Under the pieces are notes generated by a model. It was not told the origin of the DNA. It did no database searches and saw nothing but the letters and a program-made list of their open reading frames with translations. Position numbers and translations under genes: made by a program. This document shows, piece after piece, positions 56,046-64,000 of a DNA stretch of 64,000 bases (the first letter of the stretch is position 1; each line of letters starts with the position of its first letter). Origin of the DNA: an uncultured Gammaproteobacteria bacterium (GTDB lineage Bacteria > Pseudomonadota > Gammaproteobacteria > GCA-001735895); contig CAJXUC010000004.1 of the NCBI GenBank assembly GCA_913061315.1, forward strand, positions 49,540 through 113,539. The letters run 5' to 3'.

Positions 56046-56822
56046 ATGACCCAACTTTATCTGGTCAGCGCCGGTCCAGGCGACGCCCATCTCATTACCC
56101 CTAAGTCAGCCAGTGCCATTAACGCGGCCAGCGACATTGTAGCTTATGGACTTTATATTGATTTACTCGGTGATATGGGTCGGGGTAAAACTCACCATGA
56201 ACTGCCCTTGGGTGAAGAAATTGGACGTGCCCGTTTAGCGTTAAATTTAGCTGCCTCAGGGAAGGTCACGGCCTTAGTATCGAGTGGAGACATTGGTATT
56301 TATGCCATGGCAACTGTCGTGTTTGAACTGCTTGACAATCAGTTAGCGGGCAAAGAAGATAACCCTGAATGGCTTGATATCGACATTCAAGTGATACCTG
56401 GCATTAGTGCGATGCAAGCGAATTCGAGCTCGGTTGGTGCCCTACTGGGTCATGACTTTTGCACCGTATCACTGTCTGACCTACTAACGCCTTGGGAAAC
56501 TATCATCAAACGCGTTCATAGTGCTGGCAGTGGTGATTTTGTTGTCAGCTTTTACAACCCCGTATCGATCAAACGCAACTGGCAACTGAACACTGCGCGC
56601 GATATCCTGCTTGAGTATCGACCTGGGTCGACACCTGTTGTACTGGGTAGAAACTTAACCCGAGAAGACCATAAAATCAGCATCATTCGGCTCGACCAAC
56701 TGGACGCTAAAGATGTCGACATGTTTACTTGTGTTTCGGTCGGTAATAGCGAATCAAAACATATTGTGAATGGTGATAAGCACTGGGTTTATACCCCTCG
56801 TGGTTACTCTAAAAAATTGTAA
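56046..56822 (+). CDS. cobJ: Precorrin-3B/cobalt-precorrin-3 C17-methyltransferase
   Basis: CobJ/CbiH-type methylase that contracts the ring while methylating C17. Motifs are LYLVSAGPGDAHLITPKSA, ALVSSGDIGIYAMA, IPGISAMQANSSSVGA and VVSFYNPVS. I choose the ATG at 56046 because family members begin directly at this motif; in-frame starts at 56007 (ATG) and 55989 (GTG) would add 13 and 19 residues, and none has a clear ribosome site. It lies between cbiG and cobM. Confidence 0.92.
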   Translation: MTQLYLVSAGPGDAHLITPKSASAINAASDIVAYGLYIDLLGDMGRGKTHHELPLGEEIGRARLALNLAASGKVTALVSSGDIGIYAMATVVFELLDNQLAGKEDNPEWLDIDIQVIPGISAMQANSSSVGALLGHDFCTVSLSDLLTPWETIIKRVHSAGSGDFVVSFYNPVSIKRNWQLNTARDILLEYRPGSTPVVLGRNLTREDHKISIIRLDQLDAKDVDMFTCVSVGNSESKHIVNGDKHWVYTPRGYSKKL

Positions 56823-56852
56823 TAGAAATTAAGCTAACTTGAATAAAAAATT

Positions 56853-57641
56853 ATGACTGTTTACTTTATAGGGGCCGGTCCCGGCGATCCAGATCTCATT
56901 ACCTTAAAGGGCATGCGCCTCATCCAGCAGTGTCCCGTAATTCTTTATGCGGGCTCTCTTGTACCCGTCGAAATTCTCGAATTTGCGAGTGAAGATGCCA
57001 TGATAGAAGACACGGCATCAAAGCATCTGGATGAAATTATGGCACGAATCGAAATTGCGCACGGCAATCATCAGGACGTTGCTCGCATTCATTCAGGTGA
57101 CCCGTCGATTTACGGTGCCATTGGTGAACAAATGCGTCGGCTCGATGATATGAATATCGACTATGAAATAATCCCTGGCGTTACCGCCGCAAGCGCCTCG
57201 GCAGCTATGCTTAAACGTGAATTTACCTTATCAGGAGTGACTCAAACCGTTATTCTGACGCGCTATGGCTCTAAAACACCCATGCCAGAAAAAGAAAACT
57301 TAGATGCACTGGCTAGGCATGGTGCAACAATGGCGATTCATTTAGGTGTGAGCCACATCCATAAAATTGTTAAAGAACTTGAGCCACACTATGGGGCCGA
57401 TTGCCCTGTAGCAGTTTGCTATCGCGTCGGCTGGCCAGATCAAGATCACGTCGTTGGCACGCTGGATGATATCGTCGCTAAAGTGCGTGCTAAAAAAATT
57501 ACTCGTACAGCGCTTATTTTAGTAGGCAGAGTGTTAGATCCGGCTTCATTTAGTGACTCATTTTTATATAGTGAAGACAAGGCTCATCTTTATCGCCCTA
57601 AAGTAAAACCGCAAATCCCAAGGCAGGTTAAACGCTCATGA
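56853..57641 (+). CDS. cobM: Precorrin-4/cobalt-precorrin-4 C11-methyltransferase
   Basis: CobM/CbiF methylase, 262 residues. It starts TVYFIGAGPGDPDLITLKG and has ILYAGSLVP, RIHSGDPSIYGAI, IPGVTAASASAAML and PVAVCYRVGWPDQ, all family hallmarks. It overlaps cobW by four bases (ATGA). Confidence 0.95.
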   Translation: MTVYFIGAGPGDPDLITLKGMRLIQQCPVILYAGSLVPVEILEFASEDAMIEDTASKHLDEIMARIEIAHGNHQDVARIHSGDPSIYGAIGEQMRRLDDMNIDYEIIPGVTAASASAAMLKREFTLSGVTQTVILTRYGSKTPMPEKENLDALARHGATMAIHLGVSHIHKIVKELEPHYGADCPVAVCYRVGWPDQDHVVGTLDDIVAKVRAKKITRTALILVGRVLDPASFSDSFLYSEDKAHLYRPKVKPQIPRQVKRS

Positions 57642-58738
57642 ACACCATCCAAGATCTAGGAAAAATACCCGCTACTATTGTTACTGGCTTTTTAGGTAGT
57701 GGTAAGACAACTCTACTGTCAAACATCATCAAGCAAGCGAACGGTAAACGTATAGCCGTAATCGTCAATGAGTTTGGTGAACTTGATATAGATGCCGACC
57801 TACTGCGCAGTTGCCCAATTGATTGTGACGACGATACAGAAGCAACGGCTTTAAATGTCATTCCAGAAGATGGAATTTATGAACTCGCCAATGGTTGCAT
57901 TTGTTGCACCGTCGAAGAGGAATTTTTGCCCGTAATGAAACAGCTAGTCGCTCGCCGTGGTGATATTGATCATATTCTCATTGAGACTTCTGGTTTAGCT
58001 TTGCCAAAACCATTAGTGCAGGCCTTTAACTGGCCAGAAATTAAGCAACATTGCACGGTTGATTCTGTCATTACCGTGATTGACGGTCCTGCCATTGCCG
58101 ATGGCCGCATCGCTCATGACCCACAACAAGTCGAGGCACAGCGCAACGCCGATGAAAGTCTCGATCACGACCCATCATTGCGAGAGCTACTTGAAGACCA
58201 GCTGGGCTCAGCCGATATGGTCATTATCAGTAAGGCTGACATGCTTAATGAAACGCAACTCAGTAACATCCGGCAGCAGGTCAGCGAGCGCGTAAAACCA
58301 CAGGTCAAAATGCTCGAAGTGGCCAATGGAGAAATTCAGAGTGATCTCATTATGGGACTTGAGTTTGCATCGGAAGATGGCATTGAAGCCGTACACACTC
58401 ACCATGATCACCATCACCACCAAGAAGAAGATCATCACCATGCCCATGATCATTTCAACTCAGTATCCATCACACTCGGCGAAGTTGACGCTGAAAAATT
58501 AGTTGGCATCGTCGATGAGTTGATCGCCGCTAATACTATTTATCGGGTGAAAGGTTTTCTTGCCCTGCCTAATAAACCCATGCGCCAAGTGCTTCAAGGT
58601 GTTGGCGAACGGTTAGAGCGATACTTTGACCGCGCTTGGGTCGTTAATGAACTGCGTCAAACCAAACTGGTGTTCATTGGTAAGGATCTAGTTGAGGCTG
58701 ATTTGCGATCGGCGCTTGAAGCTGCCGTTAGCGCTTAA
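57638..58738 (+). CDS. cobW: CobW-type metallochaperone GTPase
   Basis: 366-residue G3E-family GTPase thought to supply cobalt for the cobaltochelatase. The P-loop is GFLGSGKTT (18-26), the metal motif CICC at 87-90, and a His-rich stretch at 253-272 (HTHHDHHHH, HHHAHDHF) likely binds metal. A CobW C-terminal domain follows. It sits directly before cobN and is coupled to cobM. Confidence 0.94.
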   Translation: MNTIQDLGKIPATIVTGFLGSGKTTLLSNIIKQANGKRIAVIVNEFGELDIDADLLRSCPIDCDDDTEATALNVIPEDGIYELANGCICCTVEEEFLPVMKQLVARRGDIDHILIETSGLALPKPLVQAFNWPEIKQHCTVDSVITVIDGPAIADGRIAHDPQQVEAQRNADESLDHDPSLRELLEDQLGSADMVIISKADMLNETQLSNIRQQVSERVKPQVKMLEVANGEIQSDLIMGLEFASEDGIEAVHTHHDHHHHQEEDHHHAHDHFNSVSITLGEVDAEKLVGIVDELIAANTIYRVKGFLALPNKPMRQVLQGVGERLERYFDRAWVVNELRQTKLVFIGKDLVEADLRSALEAAVSA

Positions 58739-58774
58739 ATAATTAGCCTGACTTAAAAAATCCTTGACTGCGAC

Positions 58775-61700
58775 ATGCATTTATTAGCAGCCAAACCCGG
58801 GGGATTTACTGATGAAGAAGGTATTATTGATCTTCAGCAATCCCCCGGTGATATTGTTATCCTGTCTGCACAGGATACCTCTCTGGGTTTACTGGCCGAG
58901 GTTGCTGACGAACTCCCCAGTAGTTACCCTTCGCTGCGTCTGGCAAACCTGATCAATCTGGCTAAGCCAGCAGCCTATGATTTATACGAGCATTCGGTTC
59001 TTCAGCATAGCAAAGTCATTATTGTTTCACTGCTCGGTGGTGTGAGTTATTGGCAATATGGCATCGAGCAATTAGAAACATTAGTAAAACGCCATTCAAT
59101 TAAACTTATTCTGGTGCCGGGTGACGATCAAGCCGATGCAGAGTTAATCAGTCGTTCCAATGCTAATCAGCAACAATGCCATGCCGTTTGGCGTTATCTG
59201 CGCGAAGGTAGCCAGCGCAACACACTCAACCTATATCGTTACATCGCAACTGAGTTACTTCAACTAAAGCAAACAGCCAACAGTTTTGAACCACCGCGCA
59301 GTTTGCCACCCTGCTTAATTTATAGCCCGGGTGAGGCGCAAGTAACACTAGAGCAATGGCTCCAAGTAAAAGATAAATCCCTGCCATCAGCACTGCTTTT
59401 GTTTTATCGCTCACATGTCCAATCGGGCAACACTGCGGCGTTTGATCAATTCATTGGCATACTCAATAAGCGATTTAATCTATTGCCTATCGCAACGCTA
59501 TCCCTCAAAGATCCCGACTGTCTGGCAACGGTTAATCATTTAATCCATGTGAGCGATTGTGATGTCGTGATTAATACCACGAGCTTTTCTCAACACATAG
59601 AAGGCAACGCGGCACTGTCATCTGAGCCACAAATACCCACACAGTTATTCGAGAAAAATATCCCCGTAATTCAAGCCATTATGGCGGCAAATAACGAATC
59701 TGATTGGGAAAAATCGAGCCAAGGATTAAGGGCACGCGACATCGCAATGAATGTGGCCCTGCCAGAATACGACGGTCGAATCATCAGTCGAGCTATTAGC
59801 TTCAAGGAACTTTATCGCCGCTCAAGTGCAACAGAAATTGATATTGTGCGCTACCAGTTACACGCTGAACGCGCCGAATTTGTCGCCATACTTGCCCGCC
59901 ACTGGGCAAATCTGCGACACAAAGAAAACAACCAAAAACGCATCGCCATCATCCTCGCTAACTATCCAACAAAAGATGGTCGAATTGGAAACGGGGTTGG
60001 ATTAGATACGCCAGCATCAGCGGTTAATATTTTAAATGCATTGCAACAAAATGATTATCCTATTAGTGATATTCCCCAAAATGGCGATAGCCTCATAGAG
60101 CAATTACAAACTGGTGTCACCAACAACCTTGATACCCTCCCAATCAAAGGCTGTCATCAAAGCATATCAGTTGAAGACTATTACCACTGGTTCGACAAGC
60201 TACCTGAATATAATCGCAATGCCATACTGCAGCGCTGGGGTACGGTTGAGTCAGACCCAAAATACCGCCAGGGCCGATTAATGATCTCCGGCATTCGACT
60301 GGGCGAAACCTTTGTCGGTATTCAACCTGCACGTGGTTTTAATGTTGATGTTGTTGCCAATTACCACGATCCAGATTTAGTGCCACCGCATAATTACCTA
60401 GCGTTCTATTTCTGGTTACGCCATGTCTACCAGGCCGATGCTTTTGCTCATATTGGCAAGCATGGCAATCTAGAGTGGTTGCCGGGTAAGAGTCTGGCAT
60501 TGTCTGAGCAGTGCTGGCCCGACCTTGTATTGGGCCCAATGCCCCACTTGTATCCTTTTATTGTTAATGACCCTGGTGAAGGCGCACAGGCCAAGCGTCG
60601 AACACAAGCGGTTATTATCGATCACCTCATGCCACCGATGGCACGCGCAGAAACTTATGGTGATTTGCTCGAATTAGAGAAGTTAATCGATGAATACTAT
60701 CAGGCGTTAGGATTAGACCCTCGGCGTGAAAAACACTTAAGGCAAAAAATTCTAGACTTGGTTTGTAGCTCGAATTTGGTAAAGGAACTGAATCTTGATG
60801 TTAAAATTGACCCTCAAAAAAATCAGGACGAATTACTCAACGAAGTTGATACTTACCTATGTGAGTTAAAAGAAGCCCAGATCAGACACGGCCTGCACCG
60901 TTTTGGTCAGTTGCCAGATGATCACAATCTCACCGAAACCCTGGTCGCCCTCACCCGCCTGCCGCGCGGCGATGGTAGGAATGACGCGGGGATATTGCAC
61001 TGCTTATGTCGTGATTTAAGTTTGCTCAGTTATAATGGTAGTGCTTTTGATCCGTTAAAATTCGACGCAGCACAACCAGCACACAGCGATAAGTCGTCAC
61101 TCTTAATGAACATCAGCAATGATGATTGGAGAACTGAGGCGGATACCAGAGAAAGGTTAGAATTATTGGCAGAACAGTGCATTGATACCCTGTTGTCTGG
61201 GCAAAGTCTGGTTCATTCACTACCGCAAACCGAAGGCTTGCTTGGTTATATAAAACAAGTCGTACTGAAAGCCGTCATGCAATCAGGCGATGACGAGATC
61301 GCTAATTTTTTAGGCGGACTTAACGGTTGCTTCGTGCCTGCTGGCCCAAGCGGTGCGCCGACGCGTGGCCGACTAGACGTGTTGCCCACGGGCAGGAATT
61401 TTTATTCGGTAGACTCGCGTTCAATACCGACTCAAACCGCGTGGGAATTGGGCCAACTATCGGCCGACCAACTGTTGACTCGACACTTACAAGAACAAGG
61501 TGAGTATCCCAAACAACTGGGGTTATCGGTTTGGGGGACATCGACTATGCGGACCGGTGGCGATGATATTGCTCAGGCATTCGCCTTAATGGGAGTTAGG
61601 CCCATTTGGGCAGAAGGTTCTAATCGAGTGGTTGATATTGAAATTATCCCTGGGTTTCAACTGGGTCGGCCGCGGGTTGACGTGACATTACGTATCTCAG

Positions 61701-62596
61701 GCTTCTTTCGCGATGCCTTCCCAAATGTTGCCAAGCTTTTTGATAATGCGGTGCAAGCACTGGCAGACTATGAAGAACCTGGGGACAGTAATACTTTACG
61801 ACAGCATATTAAAACTCACTATGAAGCGCTTATCGCCCAGGGCATTGATCCTGAGCAGGCCAAAACACAGGCTAGATTTCGAGTATTTGGTTCTAAACCC
61901 GGTAGTTACGGTGCTGGATTACAGGGTTTGATTGACGAAGGCGTTTGGCATAATCAGGCCGATTTGGCTAAAGCCTATGTCAATTGGGGGGGGTATAGTT
62001 ACAGCCAGAATAATTTTGGTGAAGCGGCATTCTCTGCCTTTGAATCTCGCTTAAGTGAAATTGAAGTCGTAGTTCAAAATCAAGACAACCGTGAGCACGA
62101 CCTGCTCGACTCAGACGACTACTACCAGTTTCAGGGCGGCATGAGTAATGCCGTATCCGTGTTAAAAGGCGCTATGCCTATCGTTTATCACGGCGACCAC
62201 TCAAATCCAGCAAATCCCAAAATTCGGACCCTTAAGGAAGAGCTCAACCGAGTCATTCGATCCAGAGTAACCAATCCAAAGTGGATTACTGCAATGCGCG
62301 AGCATGGCTACAAAGGCGCTTTCGAAATGGCTGCATCCGTTGACTACCTGTTTGCCTATGACGCAACCACTAACTTGATAGACGATTATCAATACGAATC
62401 AGTCACCGATGCCTTGGTAATGGACGACCATAACCGCCAGTTTCTAAAAAAATCAAACCCTAATGCCCTGAAAGAAATGGCCGAACGACTACTCGAAGCC
62501 CAACAACGAGGCCTATGGCAAGACCCAGGCGACTATCAACAACAACTGATAGATACAATACTTGAAATAGACGACTCACTGGAAGTGACTGATTAA
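58775..62596 (+). CDS. cobN: Cobaltochelatase large subunit CobN
   Basis: 1273-residue CobN/ChlH-family protein, the corrin-binding subunit of ATP-dependent cobaltochelatase that inserts cobalt into hydrogenobyrinate a,c-diamide. Signatures include AFAHIGKHGNLEWLPGK (about 557-573), PAGPSGAPTRGRLDVLPTGR (about 852-871), and SVWGTSTMRTGGDDIAQA. A ChlH of magnesium chelatase is the alternative, but no bacteriochlorophyll genes are present and cobW adjoins it. Its AAA/VWA partner is most likely the fused protein at 19018-20724, as no cobS/cobT chelatase subunits are seen. Confidence 0.94.
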   Translation: MHLLAAKPGGFTDEEGIIDLQQSPGDIVILSAQDTSLGLLAEVADELPSSYPSLRLANLINLAKPAAYDLYEHSVLQHSKVIIVSLLGGVSYWQYGIEQLETLVKRHSIKLILVPGDDQADAELISRSNANQQQCHAVWRYLREGSQRNTLNLYRYIATELLQLKQTANSFEPPRSLPPCLIYSPGEAQVTLEQWLQVKDKSLPSALLLFYRSHVQSGNTAAFDQFIGILNKRFNLLPIATLSLKDPDCLATVNHLIHVSDCDVVINTTSFSQHIEGNAALSSEPQIPTQLFEKNIPVIQAIMAANNESDWEKSSQGLRARDIAMNVALPEYDGRIISRAISFKELYRRSSATEIDIVRYQLHAERAEFVAILARHWANLRHKENNQKRIAIILANYPTKDGRIGNGVGLDTPASAVNILNALQQNDYPISDIPQNGDSLIEQLQTGVTNNLDTLPIKGCHQSISVEDYYHWFDKLPEYNRNAILQRWGTVESDPKYRQGRLMISGIRLGETFVGIQPARGFNVDVVANYHDPDLVPPHNYLAFYFWLRHVYQADAFAHIGKHGNLEWLPGKSLALSEQCWPDLVLGPMPHLYPFIVNDPGEGAQAKRRTQAVIIDHLMPPMARAETYGDLLELEKLIDEYYQALGLDPRREKHLRQKILDLVCSSNLVKELNLDVKIDPQKNQDELLNEVDTYLCELKEAQIRHGLHRFGQLPDDHNLTETLVALTRLPRGDGRNDAGILHCLCRDLSLLSYNGSAFDPLKFDAAQPAHSDKSSLLMNISNDDWRTEADTRERLELLAEQCIDTLLSGQSLVHSLPQTEGLLGYIKQVVLKAVMQSGDDEIANFLGGLNGCFVPAGPSGAPTRGRLDVLPTGRNFYSVDSRSIPTQTAWELGQLSADQLLTRHLQEQGEYPKQLGLSVWGTSTMRTGGDDIAQAFALMGVRPIWAEGSNRVVDIEIIPGFQLGRPRVDVTLRISGFFRDAFPNVAKLFDNAVQALADYEEPGDSNTLRQHIKTHYEALIAQGIDPEQAKTQARFRVFGSKPGSYGAGLQGLIDEGVWHNQADLAKAYVNWGGYSYSQNNFGEAAFSAFESRLSEIEVVVQNQDNREHDLLDSDDYYQFQGGMSNAVSVLKGAMPIVYHGDHSNPANPKIRTLKEELNRVIRSRVTNPKWITAMREHGYKGAFEMAASVDYLFAYDATTNLIDDYQYESVTDALVMDDHNRQFLKKSNPNALKEMAERLLEAQQRGLWQDPGDYQQQLIDTILEIDDSLEVTD

Positions 62597-62721
62597 CGTC
62601 TAGTTTCTGATTGGTTACGGCACCGCTTGCCAAAGCAGATCAAATGCTTTCTAATCGCAGCCCACTACTTTCAAGCGACTGGATTAATACCAGCTTTTTC
62701 ACTCAATAGGAGAATCAAGAA

Positions 62722-63657
62722 ATGAGCAACCAACCACCGAATCTACCCGACATCACTCAAATAATTGGCAAAAGCAAAAGTATGGTGTTTGTAGTGATTG
62801 CCCTATTTATATTATTCGTTGTTTTTTCTCAAGCCATGTACACCGTCGATGAAGGTCATGTCGGCATCATTAAACGCTTTGGTGAAGCCACCGAGCAAGT
62901 TAACCCGGGCCTTCACGTCAAAATTCCATTTGTTGATCGAATCGAAATTTTAGAAATTCGCACACGTAAAAATGTTGAAAAATTAAATGCATCAACCCAC
63001 GAGCAAATGCCCGTTACAGCCGAAGTATCGATCAACTGGACAGTAAGACGCGACCAAGCTTTTGAACTATACAAAAGTTACGGCGGCCTAAGCCAGTTTG
63101 AAACTCGAATACTCGACCCCAAGTTACGTTCTGCAGCCAAAGATGCCTTAGCACGATATAAAGCGGAAGAAATCATCCAGAATCGTGGTCAGGTCATTAC
63201 CCAAATAGAAGAGCTCCTGCAAGATGAAATGAGCAATTATCCCGTCAAACTTGACTCAGCCCAATTAGAAAACCTCGGCTTACCGGCTAAATATATACAG
63301 TCGATTGAAACCAAACAAACTGAGAAAAATCTCGCAGCAGCCGAAAAGCATCGCCTTGATCGTCAGCAACTCGAAGCACAACGCGAAGTAAACACGGCTA
63401 ACGCAAAACGAGATGCTGCCAAAGCGACTGCCGACGGTAAGGCCTATTCTATTGAAATCGAAGCCATTGCAGAAGCCCAAGCAATCAGAGTTAAAGGTGT
63501 TGCAGAAGCAGAATCAATTAAGAAAAAAGCAGATGCCTTAAGCCAATCTCGTGTTCTTGTTGAATACGTTCGCGCCCAACAGTGGAATGGCCAAATGCCA
63601 CAAACTATGATGGGTGAAGGCCAGAATATTCTTTGGAATATGTCATCTGAACAATAA
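62722..63657 (+). CDS. SPFH/prohibitin-family membrane protein (HflK/HflC-like)
   Basis: 311-residue protein with an N-terminal membrane span (about residues 19-40), then a Band-7/SPFH domain (YTVDEGHVGIIKRFGEATEQ, LHVKIPFVDRIE) and a C-terminal helical coiled-coil rich in Ala, Glu and Lys (ANAKRDAAKATADGKA). Such proteins form ring-like membrane scaffolds, some controlling FtsH. It is not in an hflX-hflK-hflC cluster, so I do not give it that name. A ribosome site AGGAGAATC precedes the ATG; a terminator follows. Confidence 0.88.
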   Translation: MSNQPPNLPDITQIIGKSKSMVFVVIALFILFVVFSQAMYTVDEGHVGIIKRFGEATEQVNPGLHVKIPFVDRIEILEIRTRKNVEKLNASTHEQMPVTAEVSINWTVRRDQAFELYKSYGGLSQFETRILDPKLRSAAKDALARYKAEEIIQNRGQVITQIEELLQDEMSNYPVKLDSAQLENLGLPAKYIQSIETKQTEKNLAAAEKHRLDRQQLEAQREVNTANAKRDAAKATADGKAYSIEIEAIAEAQAIRVKGVAEAESIKKKADALSQSRVLVEYVRAQQWNGQMPQTMMGEGQNILWNMSSEQ

Positions 63658-63676
63658 ACAATCATAACGAATGACT

Positions 63677-63712
63677 TTAGTCTCCCACGTCTTGTGTGGG
63701 AGACTAATTTTC
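63677..63712 (+). terminator. Rho-independent terminator after the SPFH gene
   Basis: TTAGTCTCCCAC (63677-63688) and GTGGGAGACTAA (63696-63707) form a perfect 12-pair stem with a seven-base loop, followed by TTTTCC. It begins 20 bp after the stop codon. Confidence 0.88.
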
Positions 63713-63948
63713 CAATTACCTGTAAACCAATATTAAAACCAACCGCCCTTTCTATATCGGCTAGCACCTTCACCCTACTTCTGCGTTGATAGATTAAGCC
63801 CTACGAACTTCTCTTTATTAATGAGCTCTGGTGCCCGAACGATTGGATGTTTTTTCAACTGAGTTCATCACTAAATCAAGTAGCTTTACCCCGTATTTTG
63901 ATAATGGCAGCAGCCTCAGTAATCAAACGATTGTTATCATTTCAAGCG

Positions 63949-64000
63949 CTGTCTCTTATACACATCTGGCTGCCGACGACTCCTTACGTGTAGATCTCGG
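63949..64000. other. Illumina Nextera adapter left on the contig end
   Basis: CTGTCTCTTATACACATCT (63949-63967) is the Nextera transposase mosaic end. GGCTGCCGACGA (63968-63979) is the rest of the read-2-side adapter with a two-base deletion, CTCCTTAC (63980-63987) is the reverse complement of i5 index GTAAGGAG, and GTGTAGATCTCGG (63988-64000) is the start of the P5 complement. This is library sequence, not genome; real sequence ends at 63948. The 236 bp between the terminator and the adapter hold nothing I recognise. Confidence 0.97.

Noticed and set aside
58390..58460. Repetitive CAC/CAT-rich stretch resembling a simple tandem repeat
   Set aside because: It encodes the His-rich metal-binding segment of CobW in frame, so it is coding low complexity.
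63444..63773. Minus-strand frame spanning the 3' end of the SPFH gene and the terminator
   Set aside because: It crosses a strong terminator stem and overlaps a confident gene; no family resemblance.
1..64000. CRISPR arrays, insertion sequences, rRNA and tRNA genes
   Set aside because: I looked for regularly spaced repeats, transposase motifs, and RNA gene signatures on both strands and saw none.

Overview
The window is a chromosomal stretch of a gammaproteobacterium, probably marine and sulfur-oxidising. Evidence for the class is the rlmN-pilW-rodZ-hisS-yfgM-bamB-der block. SoxCD, a BCCT carrier, TctABC and many LysR regulators point to lifestyle. The genus cannot be read from the sequence. 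The last 52 bases are not genomic: they match a Nextera transposase end, an i5 index and the Illumina P5 adapter, so the contig stops at 63948.

Layout. 1-7159 (minus): translation, outer-membrane and cell-shape block, with der cut off by the window start and ispG absent from its usual place. 7517-12918: thrC, two transporters and hom. 13066-17379 (minus): late cobalamin genes cbiX-cobU-cobT-cobC-cobS. 17567-22645 (plus): a cobalamin riboswitch, then cbtB, cbtA, a fused ChlI/ChlD-type chelatase subunit, cobO and cobB. 23218-25337: soxCD behind a leader that can fold into a compact multi-stem structure. 25737-27775: sucCD. 27871-32047 (minus): yceH, a histone-deacetylase-like hydrolase and modABC. 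32134-34975: LysR/fpr pair and a membrane protein. 34957-35840: a decayed EamA transporter gene. 36041-38866: LysR and a BCCT carrier. 39117-44538 (minus): tctCAB, an FMN hydroxy-acid dehydrogenase and a second cobB. 44824-47731: two LysR genes around an agmatinase-family enzyme. 47908-53234: a Ni/Co permease, cbiD, cbiJ, cbiC, cobL, cobI. 53279-54921: a Bax-like glucosaminidase and a lone receiver domain. 55148-62596: cbiG, cobJ, cobM, cobW, cobN. 62722-63657: an SPFH (HflK-like) protein and its terminator.

How it fits together. Three loci supply most of cobalamin synthesis, from cobalt uptake (CbtAB, the NiCoT permease) through corrin ring formation to nucleotide loop assembly. The set is a hybrid. 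CbiX, CbiD and CbiG belong to the early-cobalt (anaerobic) route, while CobN plus a ChlI/ChlD-type subunit is the late-insertion chelatase. There are also two intact cobyrinate a,c-diamide synthases. SUMT, cbiB/cobD and cobQ/cbiP are not in the window. SoxC needs molybdenum cofactor, and a molybdate ABC transporter lies 2.5 kb downstream.

The items most worth following are the structured soxC leader, the hybrid cobalamin set with two chelatases and two amidotransferases, and the broken EamA gene.
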